Below, one piece after another: positions 24,794 through 37,779 of a DNA stretch of 64,000 bases. The notes beneath the pieces are model-generated. The model searched no databases and was not told the DNA's origin. It worked only from the letters and a program-made list of their open reading frames with translations. Positions within the stretch are counted from its first letter, which is position 1. Every line of letters starts with the position of its first letter. Origin of the DNA: Solen grandis (Eukaryota; Mollusca; Bivalvia; Adapedonta; Solenidae); NCBI GenBank assembly GCA_021229015.1, contig CM037792.1:1-64000 (forward strand). Reading direction: 5' to 3'. A program made the position numbers and the translations under genes.

Positions 24794-24962
24794 CGCGGGA
24801 GTTGGAAGAACAGGCACTTTTATTGCTCTTTACCGTTTAACACAAGAGGGTGAGAAAAAGCGTGATGTCGATGTATTCCAATGTGTATATTACATGCGAC
24901 AACAACGAACAAAAATGGTCCAAACAGAGGTTTTATTACATTATATATTTGCAGATATTGAA
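24794..24962 (+). pseudogene. PTP D1 catalytic-loop exon
   Basis: Completes HCSAGVGRTG with the 24403-24551 exon, which ends in HC plus AG of the serine codon. It continues FIALYRL, DVFQCVYYMRQQR and TKMVQTE, the usual order after the P-loop. Catalytic Cys and Arg are present and this exon has no stop. An alternative donor is possible just after MVQTE. Confidence 0.8.
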
Positions 24963-27199
24963 GTAAAATCTTACAGTGTATTTAAGAGTAACTCTCATAA
25001 CAACTTAACCTTGGCGGTTTGCAAATTAAATGCTAAAAGGCTTTAGTATATTATGAATGGTAAATAAAATGAATGTATGTGTTTCAGAACAATATTTCTT
25101 TTCTTGTCAATAGAACAATAGTACACAAAATAAAAAAAAAATGAAATAAGGAGTCATTAGCCTTCGTAAGCGTACACATTTATCAAAACTGATTTTGAAC
25201 ATTGTGTTTATTGTTATATACTTATATAGATTATTTAAGATTTTACCGTTTGGCTTGGTTGATAAATTTACGACCAGTCCCATTTTTGCAAAGGGTTATT
25301 CTTTTTAGATTATTAATCTTCATAATCCTTAAAGAGCATAACTCAATTGTCGACCTAAACATTTATTCAAACACACGGACAATTTGTAAATGCGATTTGA
25401 ACAAAATCAAATACATTCAATAGAAATAGGCCAAACACACTTTAGGTTTAGAACTCAACGTCAGGTGAAAATCGTTTTCAACGTATACGAAAATAATAAC
25501 CGTTTGTCCCACTGAAACATTGCCCGATAATTTTATTTATATTTAGTCTTTGAGTATTAAACTCCATTTAATTAAGCTTTAAATGCCGATGTATTCATTT
25601 ATTATGTACATATAACACTCATATAACATATTCTAAATCTAGAATCAGTATGAATATCTTCATCATGCTATAGTACACTCTCTTACGTTTGGGTGTGACG
25701 CAATACCGGTCGAAAAGTTCAAACAATACGTGACGTCATGCAGGGACAATGTTTTGCAATCCAGGTTTGAGGTTGGTCTTATGTTAAAAGCAATTTTCAC
25801 CTTATGATATGATGATACAATTGTATTTTCAAAACATTGCCAATTCGAAATATCAGACTTTATAGAAGAACCGAACGGACGCTTTTTATATAAACTAGAC
25901 CAACTCTTCAACTTTATGTTAATTAACAAGTGAGAAAATAATCAGGAGTCACTTTATTATTCTCAATACCTAAAATAGTACATTCTGACAGACGTCAGTA
26001 TGCCACTTTTGATTTCAAGAAAGAACAAACATGTTTTGTTGTTGTTGTTTTTAGGTATTTGGAACAATGTTTTTTTCTTTCTTTTTTTTAAACAGCAGCT
26101 GAATAATAACAAAAAATAGTTTCTGAAAATTAAACAAAAGCTACAATCAACAACAAGCAGAGGGAAGAACTTAATAGACCTGATGCTGATGTTCCGGGTA
26201 AAGATATTGCCAGGGTGATTCATCTGAATGTAACTGATTGAGAAATTAAAACGATAAATTCAAAAAAAATTAAAGCGCATACCTTCAGTTTCTATATGAT
26301 GATGCATTCTTAGCGTTGACTTTACGAATGATAAGTATAAATGAAAAACAAATAAACAACTAACAAAAACAACAACATAAAACAACAAAAAACACACACA
26401 CACATAATTACTAAACTTTACTTTGAGATTTACTTTACTTTTTTTCAAAAGGCTTTGATTGTCATATTTTTTTATTAAAAAAGTGGAGGCCGAACATGTG
26501 TTAAATGTGAATTAGGATAATGAAATAGTGTCTACATATTTAATATTCGATACACCTTTGTAATATTGATACTTTTTTATTTAAAAGGCAAACATGTCAT
26601 CAAATTAGGCTGTATAACGGACGAACAACAAAGGATATCGATTACATAAATGCAGTTTATATCAATGTTAGAAAAACATTACATTATATTGACTAAAGTT
26701 CTATATGAATATCAATCATATTGTTATAATATATTGATATCTAATGATATTGTTGTATTTTGATACGTAAATATTATTAGATATCTTGTCCAGAGACATA
26801 CTATTTTTATTTATTTTGATTCCGTCATCTTCTAAACGTGTATGTTTGTCAGGTAATAAATTTATTTATATTACAAATTTGAGAAACTAGTTCAAAACAT
26901 TATCTTGTACTAACACGTAGATACATGATACACTCATCATCTATATATTCAAGTTCTTGTTTAATTTAAATCTATTTGATGTCAAACAACGGGAAATTGT
27001 TAAATAGATCAGATTTCGTGTGATTTATTTTTTAACTAGGGTTACAAACAGAAGAACAGATACATTGTTGCCGTGACACCATTGCCACACACAGTGGCAG
27101 ATTTTGTTACAATGGTAATTCAGGAGCGCATATCCTGAATCATCTCAATGGATGTTGGTAACTCAATGGACAAGGTAATACTATAATTTTTCGGTTAAC

Positions 27200-27525
27200 A
27201 CGATTACAACCGATCACTGAGGTCGAGTGGTTAGAGAGTCCACCCCGGAAACGGGAGGTCGTGGGACTTATCCCCGGTCGCGACATTCCAAATTCGTAAA
27301 ATTTTGTATTGGTTTTGTTCCTTTGCTTGGCGCTGAACATATAAGGGTAGTTTCAGGACTGGTTGGCCCGGTGTCAGGATAATGTGACTGGTGTGGTATC
27401 ATGCCACATGTTAACGGCATGATACTGCAGTTTGGCAGCATTCTGTCTGTCCCAAGTAGACATCTTCTTCAAATGACTGAAAAACTGTTTGTTGGACCTT
27501 AAACCCAATTAACAAACATGATTAC
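27200..27525 (+). mobile_element. tRNA-derived SINE in a PTP-block intron
   Basis: A tRNA-like head contains GTCGAGTGGTTAGAGAGTCC (box A) and GGAAACGGGAGGTCG, then a mutated box B and CCCCGGTCGCGACATTCC. A body follows with GGTATCATGCCACATGTTAACGG and related text, and a tail ends in TTAAACCCAATTAACAAACA. A matching head fragment (CCCCGGTCGCGACATACC) is at about 56851-56870. Confidence 0.6.
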
Positions 27526-29869
27526 GATTATAGTCTTACATTAATCCTCAACACTAGATTAAGATTCAGGTAGGTATGCCATATATGGAATGAAGAAGTT
27601 TTCGTAACTAAATATTGTTTATACATGATGATTCTTTATGGCTAGGGGCTTGCGCGCAATATTTAAGCACTTCCACGAAGGAGGTTATTTGCAGTGCAGT
27701 CTGATCGTACTGAAGTGTAAATGTGGATTATGTTTTATCTTAATTCAATAACTAGCATTTGGTTAAGAGCATCAAAGGGGAATGTCCCTGCATCTAAATT
27801 TGAAATAACTCGTCACACATTATGTCGGCCATGCTTCATTTTTCTGCTGAAAAAGATGCTATACATTATGCAATTAATGTTGTTGTGTTATTCAATAAAA
27901 TGACAGTGATCTATCTAATGACATAGATATCCTTCTTGTTATTTTCAAAAATGAAATTATTGTGTGATACATATGAAACTGTTTTGTTAAGAAGGTGATA
28001 ATTCCTTATGTTGATTTTACTCGTGGTAGAACGTCGGAAGATTTATTCCTAATGACAACCAGACGTTGAAGATAGGACATTTCGAGATCAGTTCAACTAA
28101 GATAGCTTCAAACAACTGCTACATACTGAAGAAACTAACAGTGTGTTGGAGGGCTAAAGTTATGGTTATTTTATATTTTGCATTGATTGTATTTTATAAA
28201 CGTTTATACTCCAAAGTAGTTAAATTACGTTTGCTTTATCATAAGCATAACCCATTGTTCAGTATACTAATATCGTAATCAAATTTATATATATGTAAAT
28301 TGTTTCATGTACCTAATACACTTTACATAATAACAACAAATAAATGTTAACAAAAATGTAAGATAAATGCAAAGTAAATTAAACACATTAAAGCATCTCT
28401 TGGAATTAAAAGAAATCGACACAAGCTTAGGGTTCAGTACACAATTTATCACAATAAGTACCTTAACTCCATTACTTGCCTTATCTGTGACAACAGGCTA
28501 TATTTAAGACAGTGCCCAATTACCAATGTATTCACTGGAGTGACAACATGAAGGTACCCGCCGATATATCACTGTTTCTACAGCTTATCCGAGGCGTTGA
28601 GAAGAAAGCCGATAAAGATCCAAACAAAGGGCCGATACTCGTACATTGCCTGTTAGTATTTTTATACACGAGTATCTTATCTTTATATACATTTTTTAAA
28701 GCAAGTTCATGTTATGAAATCACCCTTTTCATTGTTACTATTTGTATCAATTCGTTTACATTATTTGAGTATGACAGATTTAGAATAAAACAGATCATGA
28801 ATTGAAATCATAGGGGGAAACAGATTTGTCACACATGTCTTTACGTTTCAAAACGTTTGATCAGTGACAACCTTCAGCTGGTGTTTATAATGAAAATTCA
28901 TGAAAGGTGTAATTCAAAAATATCCTTTTTATAAGTTTTTTTTTTCTTTTAACACAATTTCTTCATACAAAAGTCATATTAATTTAAATAAATAATTGAA
29001 TACAAGTCAACATTCAGTGATCTTTTAGAAAGCGTTTTGATGACAATCAATGGGACACCGCCTTGTAAACGACGTGACAAGACTAAATGATGACCCCATG
29101 AATCGCCTGAGCTGCCACATGGACATTGACCAGGCCTGATATTATAATGGATCCGTATATAGCAGGACAACCAAGGGAACCAGCCACAACTTGGACATCT
29201 TCGATGATGTTCAGGACATAAATATACAGTGAGCTCCATAATTCTCTGTGTACATAATTATGAACAGTGTTCTTTTTTGTAGCAGTAACTCTTATCAAAA
29301 CTGACATGGACTATGAGCTGTGGTAAGTTTACTACAGTCTGAAGTTTATCCTTTAAGATATTTTAAATGAATAAGAAACAACTATAAAAACATGGTCCGT
29401 TATTAAATATAGGTTAATTATACCAAAGTTATAAAATCTTTAAATTATGTATGCTCATGACGTATATAACGGTATATTCTATTCCATTATATGAATAAGT
29501 CTAGAGGAATTTTGATACTGTGGCATGAATTTATCAATGGTTTCAAATATCACTTATCTGTCTGTAAAGCTGAAGGATTATGCAAGTATTTTATGCAATA
29601 TAAAGTATTTTTACTGTATCATTCCTTACGTATAGAGAATAATCTCTAAAAATGCATGCATAAGCTTTAAAAAAAAGTTGACATGAAGCCAACATTGTGA
29701 TTTGTTTATTAAATTGATGCAGAGTTGTTCCTCTCTGCATATGTTCACATTTCTCTCTATTCTTTTAGGTCTCTCTCCCACGATTAATGAATATATTTTA
29801 GGATTTATCTATAATGCAATATATTAAACTGCTAGTTTCTAGGTTCTTTAGAAATCAAATGCAAACATT

Positions 29870-32476
29870 GTCATATTTACTGTCTTCAAGATATTCAGTC
29901 AACACCATGTAATGAAAAATGTATTCGTTCTCAGTGGGGTAATCATGTTTATTAAGCTCAGGATAATCCAATGTCCAAGGAGTTGCTATTCTTTTCAGCA
30001 AAGATTTTGAATATAAAGTACATGATTGTATAACCCAGATGGAAACTATGAAACAGCTGATTTAACTGTTGACCAAAAGAGATTGACCCTTATTTCTTAT
30101 ATGGTCTTATATGGTCCAAACACTGACTCTCCCAACATTTTTGATACAGTTATAAATACTGCGGATACATACAAAAATAATGACATAATCATTTGTGGGG
30201 ATCTCAATCTTGTTCAAGACTCAACATTAGATTGTCATAACTATAAAACATATAAACAATAAAAAAGCAAGGGAAAAACTTTTGGAAATTAAATCACTAT
30301 ATAACCTCACAGACCAATTACGAGAACTATCTCCTTCAATAAAAAATATATATACTTTGGGGGAAAGATCTTCATTAAAGCAGGCAAGACATGACTTGTT
30401 CCAAGTGACCGACGGCCTTATTTCGTAAATTAATAAACGCTACATTGATAGCAGTTATAGGATTGACTACTCAATCAACTATAGCTATATGACAGGAGAA
30501 CTATCAATTACACAAAAAGAAGGAATCATTTCACTTTTACCACGGAATAAACTAAAAAAATATAGACCTTTCTCATTGTAAATTGTACATACAAAATAGC
30601 ATCGGGAGCCCTAGCAAAAAGATTTAATCTGTGTCTGATATATTAATTAACAAAATCCAAACAAGATTTATATCAGGCAGATACAGGGGAGAATACACGT
30701 ATGATATATGACATATGAAATACACAGAAACGAATAATATTCCAGTCGTATACTGTTAGTTGATTTTGAAAAAGTGTTTGACTCTGTCTTAGTCATTTTG
30801 TACAAGGTTCTAAAATACTTTGGGTTTTGGTCTTTTATCATATCATGGGTTAAAACTCTGTATGATAATGCAAAATTAACAGTAAATTAAAGAGGTCACC
30901 TGTCTGAATTTTTTGACATAGGTCGAGGATGTTGTCAAGGGGACTCATTATCCCTGTATATCTGCATCATTTGTGCAGAAATACTTCCAAAAAATAAAAG
31001 ATATAATAAATCGATTAAGGGTATTATGATAAATGGAAATGAATTTAAGGTATCACAATTCGCAGGTAATAAATCAGTATTACTTGATGGGTCAGAAGCA
31101 TCTTTGAATAAGACAGTAAATAAGATGGAAAGTGGCAAAAATATCATTAAACAAACATTTAGCATGAACAAGTTGATGAATAAGGGACAGTTATTCCCAA
31201 CAATGATAATTAATCAAATAACTAACAGTTTTGGAAAGACGTTCTCAAACCTCACATTTTGATTCAAAAGGCAGCTCGAATCCATACGAAATGTTGAAGA
31301 GGGTGATATTCCTTTATCTCCTATTCACTATAACACTTATACTAAGATAGGGAGGCAGAAAATTTTTCACAAGAAACTATATGAAAAAAGGGTTTATATC
31401 AATGATTGTGTCAATGAAAATGGTCATTTTTACAGTTATACAATGTTTAAAAGTATGTTTGAAGTAAACATAAACTTTCTTGAAAATAACAGTATTAAAG
31501 AAGCACTAACAGAACTTATAAATTCTAAAGGACTTTAAAAAGTAAGCAAAAAGCTACACAACCCTGTCATACCACTACAAACTAAAGAGTTTATTAAAGA
31601 TAAAAAGGGATCAAAATATCTTTACAAAATATTTAATCACAAACCTATTAATCCAATATCAATTGGAAAATGGACTATGCTTTATAACATTGACGAACAC
31701 ATATAGCAAGATATATATCTGGCCCTTTTTCAGTCTTCTATATCACCTGTTTTAAAATGGTTTTAAAATGTAAAAGACAGTCCATCTTGTTTTAACTGTC
31801 ATGAGGAAAAATAACATAGATATTAACTTTACAGAACAGAGCTTTAGTTTTAATATTGTTAATAATATAACTTTTATTGATCAATATGTTTTACTTGAAA
31901 TGAAAAAATACATTTATTCAGCCAAGCGCTTACAGCAAACCCCAAGCTTAGAAACTCTAATATACAGATTAAAAAGGTTGATTGAGTTACTCTATAGTAT
32001 ACATGTAGCCATCAAAAATGACTGTATTGATAAATTAAATAAACAATGGGAGAAATATAAATTAATATTGACACAAGATTAATGGAATAAGAATATAATA
32101 GTACACTTATTACTTGAACATGGTGAGTAGGTTATATAAGATTTATTGATAAAAATCATCTGTTAAATTCAGATCAAAAAATTGTAATAAAATTATCATC
32201 TGGAGGAGAAACCAAAAGCACTTCTTTCCTCTTATGTTCACTTTCTTCTTTAATTCATATAATCATATTGTTTTAGATGAACTTCAAGGACTCATTTTGT
32301 TATCATTTGATTCTAAAAAAAACTTTATTGTTTACATGTTTTGTTTGTAAACAATCTTGCATGCATATGAGATTAAATATATATACATGTATGTATGAAC
32401 TTTTTGTAAGGTAATCAGTGGGATGCTTCCCCGGCCCACTGCTACCTAAGAACGAGGATGATATAGTGTTCATTAT

Positions 32477-32518
<42 letters not shown>
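29870..32518 (+). mobile_element. Dead L1/Tx1-like LINE with poly(A) tail
   Basis: Plus-strand frames, broken by many stops, give an APE endonuclease segment (CLQDIQSTP near 29882; YGPNTDSPN; IICGDLNLVQD near 30190). A reverse transcriptase follows: LLVDFEKVFDS (motif A, near 30755), RGCCQGDSLSLYICIICAEIL (motif B region, near 30920; shown for its RGCxQGD core), and FAGNKSVLLDGSE at about 31055 where FADD is expected. The catalytic aspartate pair is replaced by Gly-Asn, so the enzyme is dead. A C-terminal region continues to about 32080. An A run of about 38 bases ends the element at 32518. Confidence 0.8.
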
Positions 32519-35238
32519 ATTTTCTTGGTGGACTTCACTCTAAGGAGTAGCTGATGTTGGGATGGTTATGACCTATGCACCCTGGTGTTGATTAATTTGT
32601 CTAAATTGAAACTTGTTGCATGTCAGCAACTTTCTTTCATTCTTATTCAGAAACCATTGCGTTATTTTGTGAGGTGTAAGTCTTAAAATAGCGAGCCTAC
32701 TGACTGGGTTGAAGTGTAAGAAATAAAAGATTTAAGCGACAGTTACAACTTGAACTCTGATATGTTTAAAGCGTTATAGGATAAAGACTATTTATAAACA
32801 TGATTTCAAAGTGGAGTTGTCAATTTACTCCGTGTTAGGACTGACGTGCTTTTAGAATCCATATCTTAGCTGTACATAGTTTGAAAATTATGATTATATG
32901 GTTTTTAAAAGCTGATTCTCATATTAATTGAAAGTTATTTTTTCAGATTGCAATAACATGTTGCAGCAACTATTTTTAATTGAATCTGTATAAATTTAAT
33001 ATATTTTTATTTGTTTAACAAAACGGTTGATAAATTCATGAGCAGAAATTCGTTATTGTTACCTTAATAAGCATTTCTTATAAAAGTAACACTCGCTATT
33101 GAAACCACCATCGGTTCTAGCAAAAAGTTGTCTTAATAGCGAGGTGTTCTTAATAGTGAATTTGGGCGATAAAGTCTGTACAGGACTTAAAATATTTTGA
33201 TTCCAATAGTCTTAATAGTGAGCTGTTCTTAATGCCGATGTTGTCTTGAAGTGAGATTTCTGTAAAGACATTGAACTGTTCTTCTTTGCCCATCCCCTAA
33301 CACCTTACAGTATAAGAGAGGAATGTCACCTTTTCGTTAGAGACGACCAATACAGCAATAAGTGGTGTGCGTATATCAATTTTGGTGCTCATTGGCCCAT
33401 TTCTAACATGTGGATAGCATTTGAATTCTCCTTTGAGGAAATTCAATACCATAATAAATGCAATGGTTTTGCAGTATTACTTTGAATCTTAACAATGAAT
33501 TAAAGAATGCTGATGATTGGATGTTTCTTCAGTAATTCATCATGCTAAGGCACTACTAACAATTAGAATGATTGTTTTCATTAATCCTGTCAGTAAAACC
33601 TTTCAACGTTGTTTGCATGCATAATTATAAAGCATAATCATTATAAGCTCAAAATTTAACTGAATTCTTATTATAGAAAAAATACTTTTAATTTATATGA
33701 ATGAAGGTACTTTTAATTTATATGAATGAAGGTAAAACAGTGTCTCATAATATAAATGTATGTTAAATTAAACATTAAGCCAAATAATTTGTCACAAATC
33801 GCACAAATCAGTTTACCTTAATTACACCTAGTTTACATAATTGATTTTTTTTCAATTCAGTTACATTCTAAGTGTTTATTACAGTTTGATAAAGACAATC
33901 ATCTTCCATGTTTAAGCAATAATCAGGTACTGATTATGGTTGTTATCTACATGATTGACCATTATCTCCCAATCTCTGTGACAATTTCAGCCTCTTGCTG
34001 GGTCCAGCCAGATAAGACCGAGAAATACCAAACTGGGTGTGGGCAGGGTGTCACATGCCATGCATAACGATTTTCAATGCATTAAAGGATTTTAATTAGA
34101 CCACTCGAACACTTGACAACAGTGCATAGTTACTACATTAATATTCAAGTATATCTAGCCATTCAGAAACAGGATAAACATATAACATAGTTTGAATGAA
34201 ATATATATTTATAGTTCGTTCCAATCTCCGTACCCCAAAAGCGTTGCATTGTATGAAACACATTTTTATATGTTTCGTTTGATTAAATCAGATAAAGCAG
34301 AGCGAACCAGTATTCTTAGTCTCAAACATGTGTTTCAATATTATACTATTGATCTTAATTATGGCAGGCCTTGTCTCGTTTTCATTGAATATTCACAATA
34401 TATTCATATACGATATAGTTTGTATATAACTAGTTTAGATTTATATTTCACTTTATAGATATCAATACAGGTTCTTGCTCCTGAAAATTAGCTTCTGTCA
34501 CAGCAAGTGTATCATGTTTAATCTTTGTAATTTTCGTTTCACAAATGTATGCTATTGTATCGAGTTTTAGGAAATAATTATTCTACCACTGATTTGGAAA
34601 ATAAAGCTTCGATCACCCCATTATTTATTGATATCTTATAGAATAGATATATTAAAATTCAGTAGCGATTTTATAGTCTGACGTTTGTGTACATGGATGT
34701 CATATCAAATTGTCAAATTGTTAAACTGAATATGAAAAATGAGCGCAGCACAGGTAGTAATATATTCGCATGATTTATAAAATCATACACGTTAAACATT
34801 CATTTCGGTTCATGTTTAAACCTATAATAAAATATAAAATACAGTTTACTCGTAAGTGTGTATATTGCTTTTTTAAACAAATGTTAGTAGCCTAATGTTT
34901 GTTTATTAAAAATGACATCTGCATGTTTATTATGTAAATTATTTTCTTAAACTGCTTCTGAGGGAAGCTATTTGCCTGAATAAATATACATAATAGGAAT
35001 TGCTTCAAATGTGGCGTAATAATAATTCAATTTTTGATGTTTAATTTATTAATTGATTTATTGTATTGCTTAATTGAACCAGTGGTCCGTGTCTGGAAAG
35101 ATAATTTATTGTAATTAAGATTTGATGTATGCCATGTATTTGAATGTGTTGTAAAACGAGTATGGTATAATATGTTTTATATCAGATTTAAGTATATATG
35201 CATTATTTAGCGCTAAATACTGTCCATCTCCAACGCAG
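32519..35238. other. Intergenic, short local repeats only
   Basis: A tandem duplication of about 26 bases at 33682-33733 (units share AATTTATATGAATGAAGGTA). CTTAATAGCGA/CTTAATAGTGA motifs recur at about 33130-33230. No gene was seen. Confidence 0.45.
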
Positions 35239-35419
35239 GAGATCTGGCAAAAATATCTGGCAAAGTGTTTTGACAAAAAGCCGAGTTTTAGCAAAATCAC
35301 AGGTTATCATTAGCAAGACTTTTGGTACATACTATGGTCATGTGGTAACCCAGTATAGTAGTGACCCCAATGCGCCGGAGTTTGAAGTATTGCTGATAGA
35401 ATTTGGATTAAAATTATAA
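35239..35419 (+). CDS. Candidate terminal exon of an unrecognised gene
   Basis: After a CAACGCAG acceptor, 60 codons stay open to TAA. The content looks more protein-like than its surroundings: WQSVLTKSRVLAKSQVIISK, then GTYYGHVVTQYSSDPNAPEF. No upstream exon or known domain was recognised. It may be chance. Confidence 0.25.
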
Positions 35420-36231
35420 TGGATTTTACTTGAGAATTAATAAAAAGGTAAATTTAGAGGAAATGAAAGTTAATTAACCGGTAGAACCTAGAAGAAATCG
35501 TTTGATAACGATGTCCAGTAGCAAAGCAAACGTTTACTTTATAATTTTGTTTTCATTCGGCACCTGCTGTGTTTCATAGAGCGAAAGGAACACATAAAGA
35601 TACTTAACTTTGTAATAGTATTTTTATCATTTTTATTGTAATCTAGAACGAACCCAAGCAAGGGTCGTAGTTGTCACGATCGTGATTTTTTGTTTTCAAT
35701 TAAGTGAGTTTTATTACAGCATTTGCTTATCAAGATGATATTGATTACATATTTAAGGTACGTATATCTCCACTTTCAATCGTTTGTATCAGCATGTAAA
35801 CGCAGTTGTTCCCAGGCGATACCGGGGAATTAGGGGATCACAGAAACAACTATCTGCTTTCAGGAAGTAGTCTGAAAACTAATAACAGAATATCCAATTA
35901 CCTTTTTATTAGCATTATCATTATTATTTAATGCTATCCATAATGAAACATAACAAAACATTACACACTGAAACGAGCATATTCATTCTGAAACGAGCAT
36001 ATTCATTGCACATAAATATGTTTAACTAACTGCAATATTTTATACTAACCGTCCGCACGGCGCTAATGAATGACGGTAATTTAAAGGCATGCACACCTAA
36101 TTGAAGTTTCCATGAGAAATGAATGGAAATTGGCACAATTCGTCTTAAAACCTATTCCAGCAACTTGGTGAATGTCACAAAACAATTTGACGTGGCCTAA
36201 AAATAAGCGTAGATTTAGAGTACGTTGTATT

Positions 36232-37779
36232 TGTCACGTAGGCCAGAGTGGAACTATGTTAACCGATTTTGGTTATATAAGGTTTATCACAGGTTTCTTT
36301 TATAACCTTTTGTTCAGAATGAGATATGATTAGGATTTGAAATGGTTATATCTACTGTTTTGCTAAGTTTTAAGTGTATTAAGAGAGATGTTTAAGGCTT
36401 AGAAGTTTAAACCTATAGTTTCTTTACATAAGCCCTTTTTATCAGTATACCTCAGTGTTGTCTGTGTTTCTCGGGATGCACGGGATTCAGCGATTTACAA
36501 TTTATTGCACGATTTACGTGGAATTTGTTTTTTACGAGTAAATCGTGGGGTTTTAGTATATAAGTTGGTTTGTATGGAACCTCGGTTTCAGATATCGATG
36601 GGAGCTACGGAAGATGCCTAGTCCAGTCTAGAGTATTCTGACCAAAGTACATTATGGAGCTTTGTAGTAATTGTTATTTCCTTATTTTTGATATTACCTG
36701 AATATACATGGAAGCATTTGTTTCTTCTCGGAAACAATGTACAATCGTGATTAATTATCGGTAGTTTCGAAGTTTTGGTTCTATAGGCCAAGGAATCTAA
36801 GTACATAGCTCTGCATTATTATGTATATTTGATGTAATTTTGAGAATTTTGTAGTTTATGGTATGTCCTTGATTTTTATATTACCTCCAACAGTATTTGT
36901 TTTGTAATTAAGAAATGTGGAGTTGTATGGAATATCTTCTGGTATATAATTGCTAACGAGACAGTTCTTAATGCACTTGTGTAAAACCATAATAGTGTTG
37001 TATGGTATAAAATGCACGTATGTAATACCAGAGATTTGTTATTTGGTATGAAAGTAGTATTATGAAGTAATACACTGTCTGCACTTATATTTTGTGTTAT
37101 AAGTAAATTAGAGCTATTTATTGTTTGTAGCCGTATTTAGTTGGGGCATGGTGCCTATGTAAGCTGGATGGTTACAGTCGATACGGGACCCCGTTGGTAG
37201 ACTACGTCACAAGGACGGTTGGATCTACGTATGCGTCATATGGACGACAGGGTGTCTACGGTGGACTAGTCGTATTTAGTTATGTAATCTGGGTGGTCAC
37301 AGTCGATACGGGACCCCATTGGTAGACTACGTCGCAAGGACGGGAGAATCTACGTATGCGTCATATGGACGACAGGGTGTCTATGGTGGACTAAGTGGAT
37401 CACATTTACTGAAGGGACAGCGACGACAGGAAGTCGGTCCAGTGTTCATCGATAAGAGCACGTGATATAGTTTATGAGTACTGTGCATTTAGGAAGCATT
37501 TTGTGGGTGTGGCACATTGAAGTGCATTCATATCAGTAAGCCATTGTGTAGAGCAACATGCGGGCTTAAAGTGAAAACAGAACATTCAGTGCAGTTATTA
37601 TTTTATTGTACCAACAGATAAAGGAACAGTTAGCCGGCAGTTTTTTTTTCTTCATATTCTTTAATTTTTTTCTAATATCCTAATTGTATATATTTTTATA
37701 TTAAATATAATTTTAAAGAAAAGTTGTTTGGTATTTATTCTACCTTAGAAAGTTGTCCGCCCTTGGTCATTTTGTTACA
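36232..37779. mobile_element. Possible solo LTR
   Basis: Begins TGTCACGTAGGCCAGAG and ends TTTTGTTACA, so it has TG...CA ends of the kind seen in LTRs. It holds an internal tandem repeat. Flanking five-base sequences (GTATT and GTGAA) do not match, so no target duplication supports it. Confidence 0.25.
37133..37395 (+). repeat. Two-copy tandem repeat of about 125-138 bases
   Basis: Units at about 37133-37270 and 37271-37395 share GTATTTAG, ACAGTCGATACGGGACCCC, TGGTAGACTACGTC and ATCTACGTATGCGTCATATG. The first unit has about 13 extra bases near its start. Confidence 0.9.

Larger units (their letters stand above)
22755..28651 (+). pseudogene. Orphan receptor-PTP exon block (D1 and partial D2) with three in-frame stops
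   Basis: Eight exons: 22755-22858, 24038-24163, 24403-24551, 24794-24962 (D1), then 26588-26666, 27040-27174, 28030-about 28142, 28497-28651 (D2). D1 reads GPIMK..FWRMLWQEK..VTNLVEND, KCEQYW..YGDISVT, THLHLTFWPDKGVP (WPD loop), then HC-SAGVGRTG across a phase-2 intron, and MVQTE. D2 reads DYINAVYIN, GYKQKNRYIVAVTPLPHTV, FIPNDNQT and GPILVHCL; its last exon is not found. In-frame stops: TGA 24071-24073, TAA 24412-24414, TGA 27136-27138. No signal peptide, membrane helix or D1 start lies upstream. Probably a non-functional partial copy of a gene-2-like receptor phosphatase; the stops could also be consensus errors. Confidence 0.75.

Noticed and set aside
28979..29307. Overlapping minus-strand frames of 74-86 codons near the end of the PTP block
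   Set aside because: I tried to read this as the missing D2 exon and as a separate gene; no PTP motif fits on either strand and no other domain was recognised.
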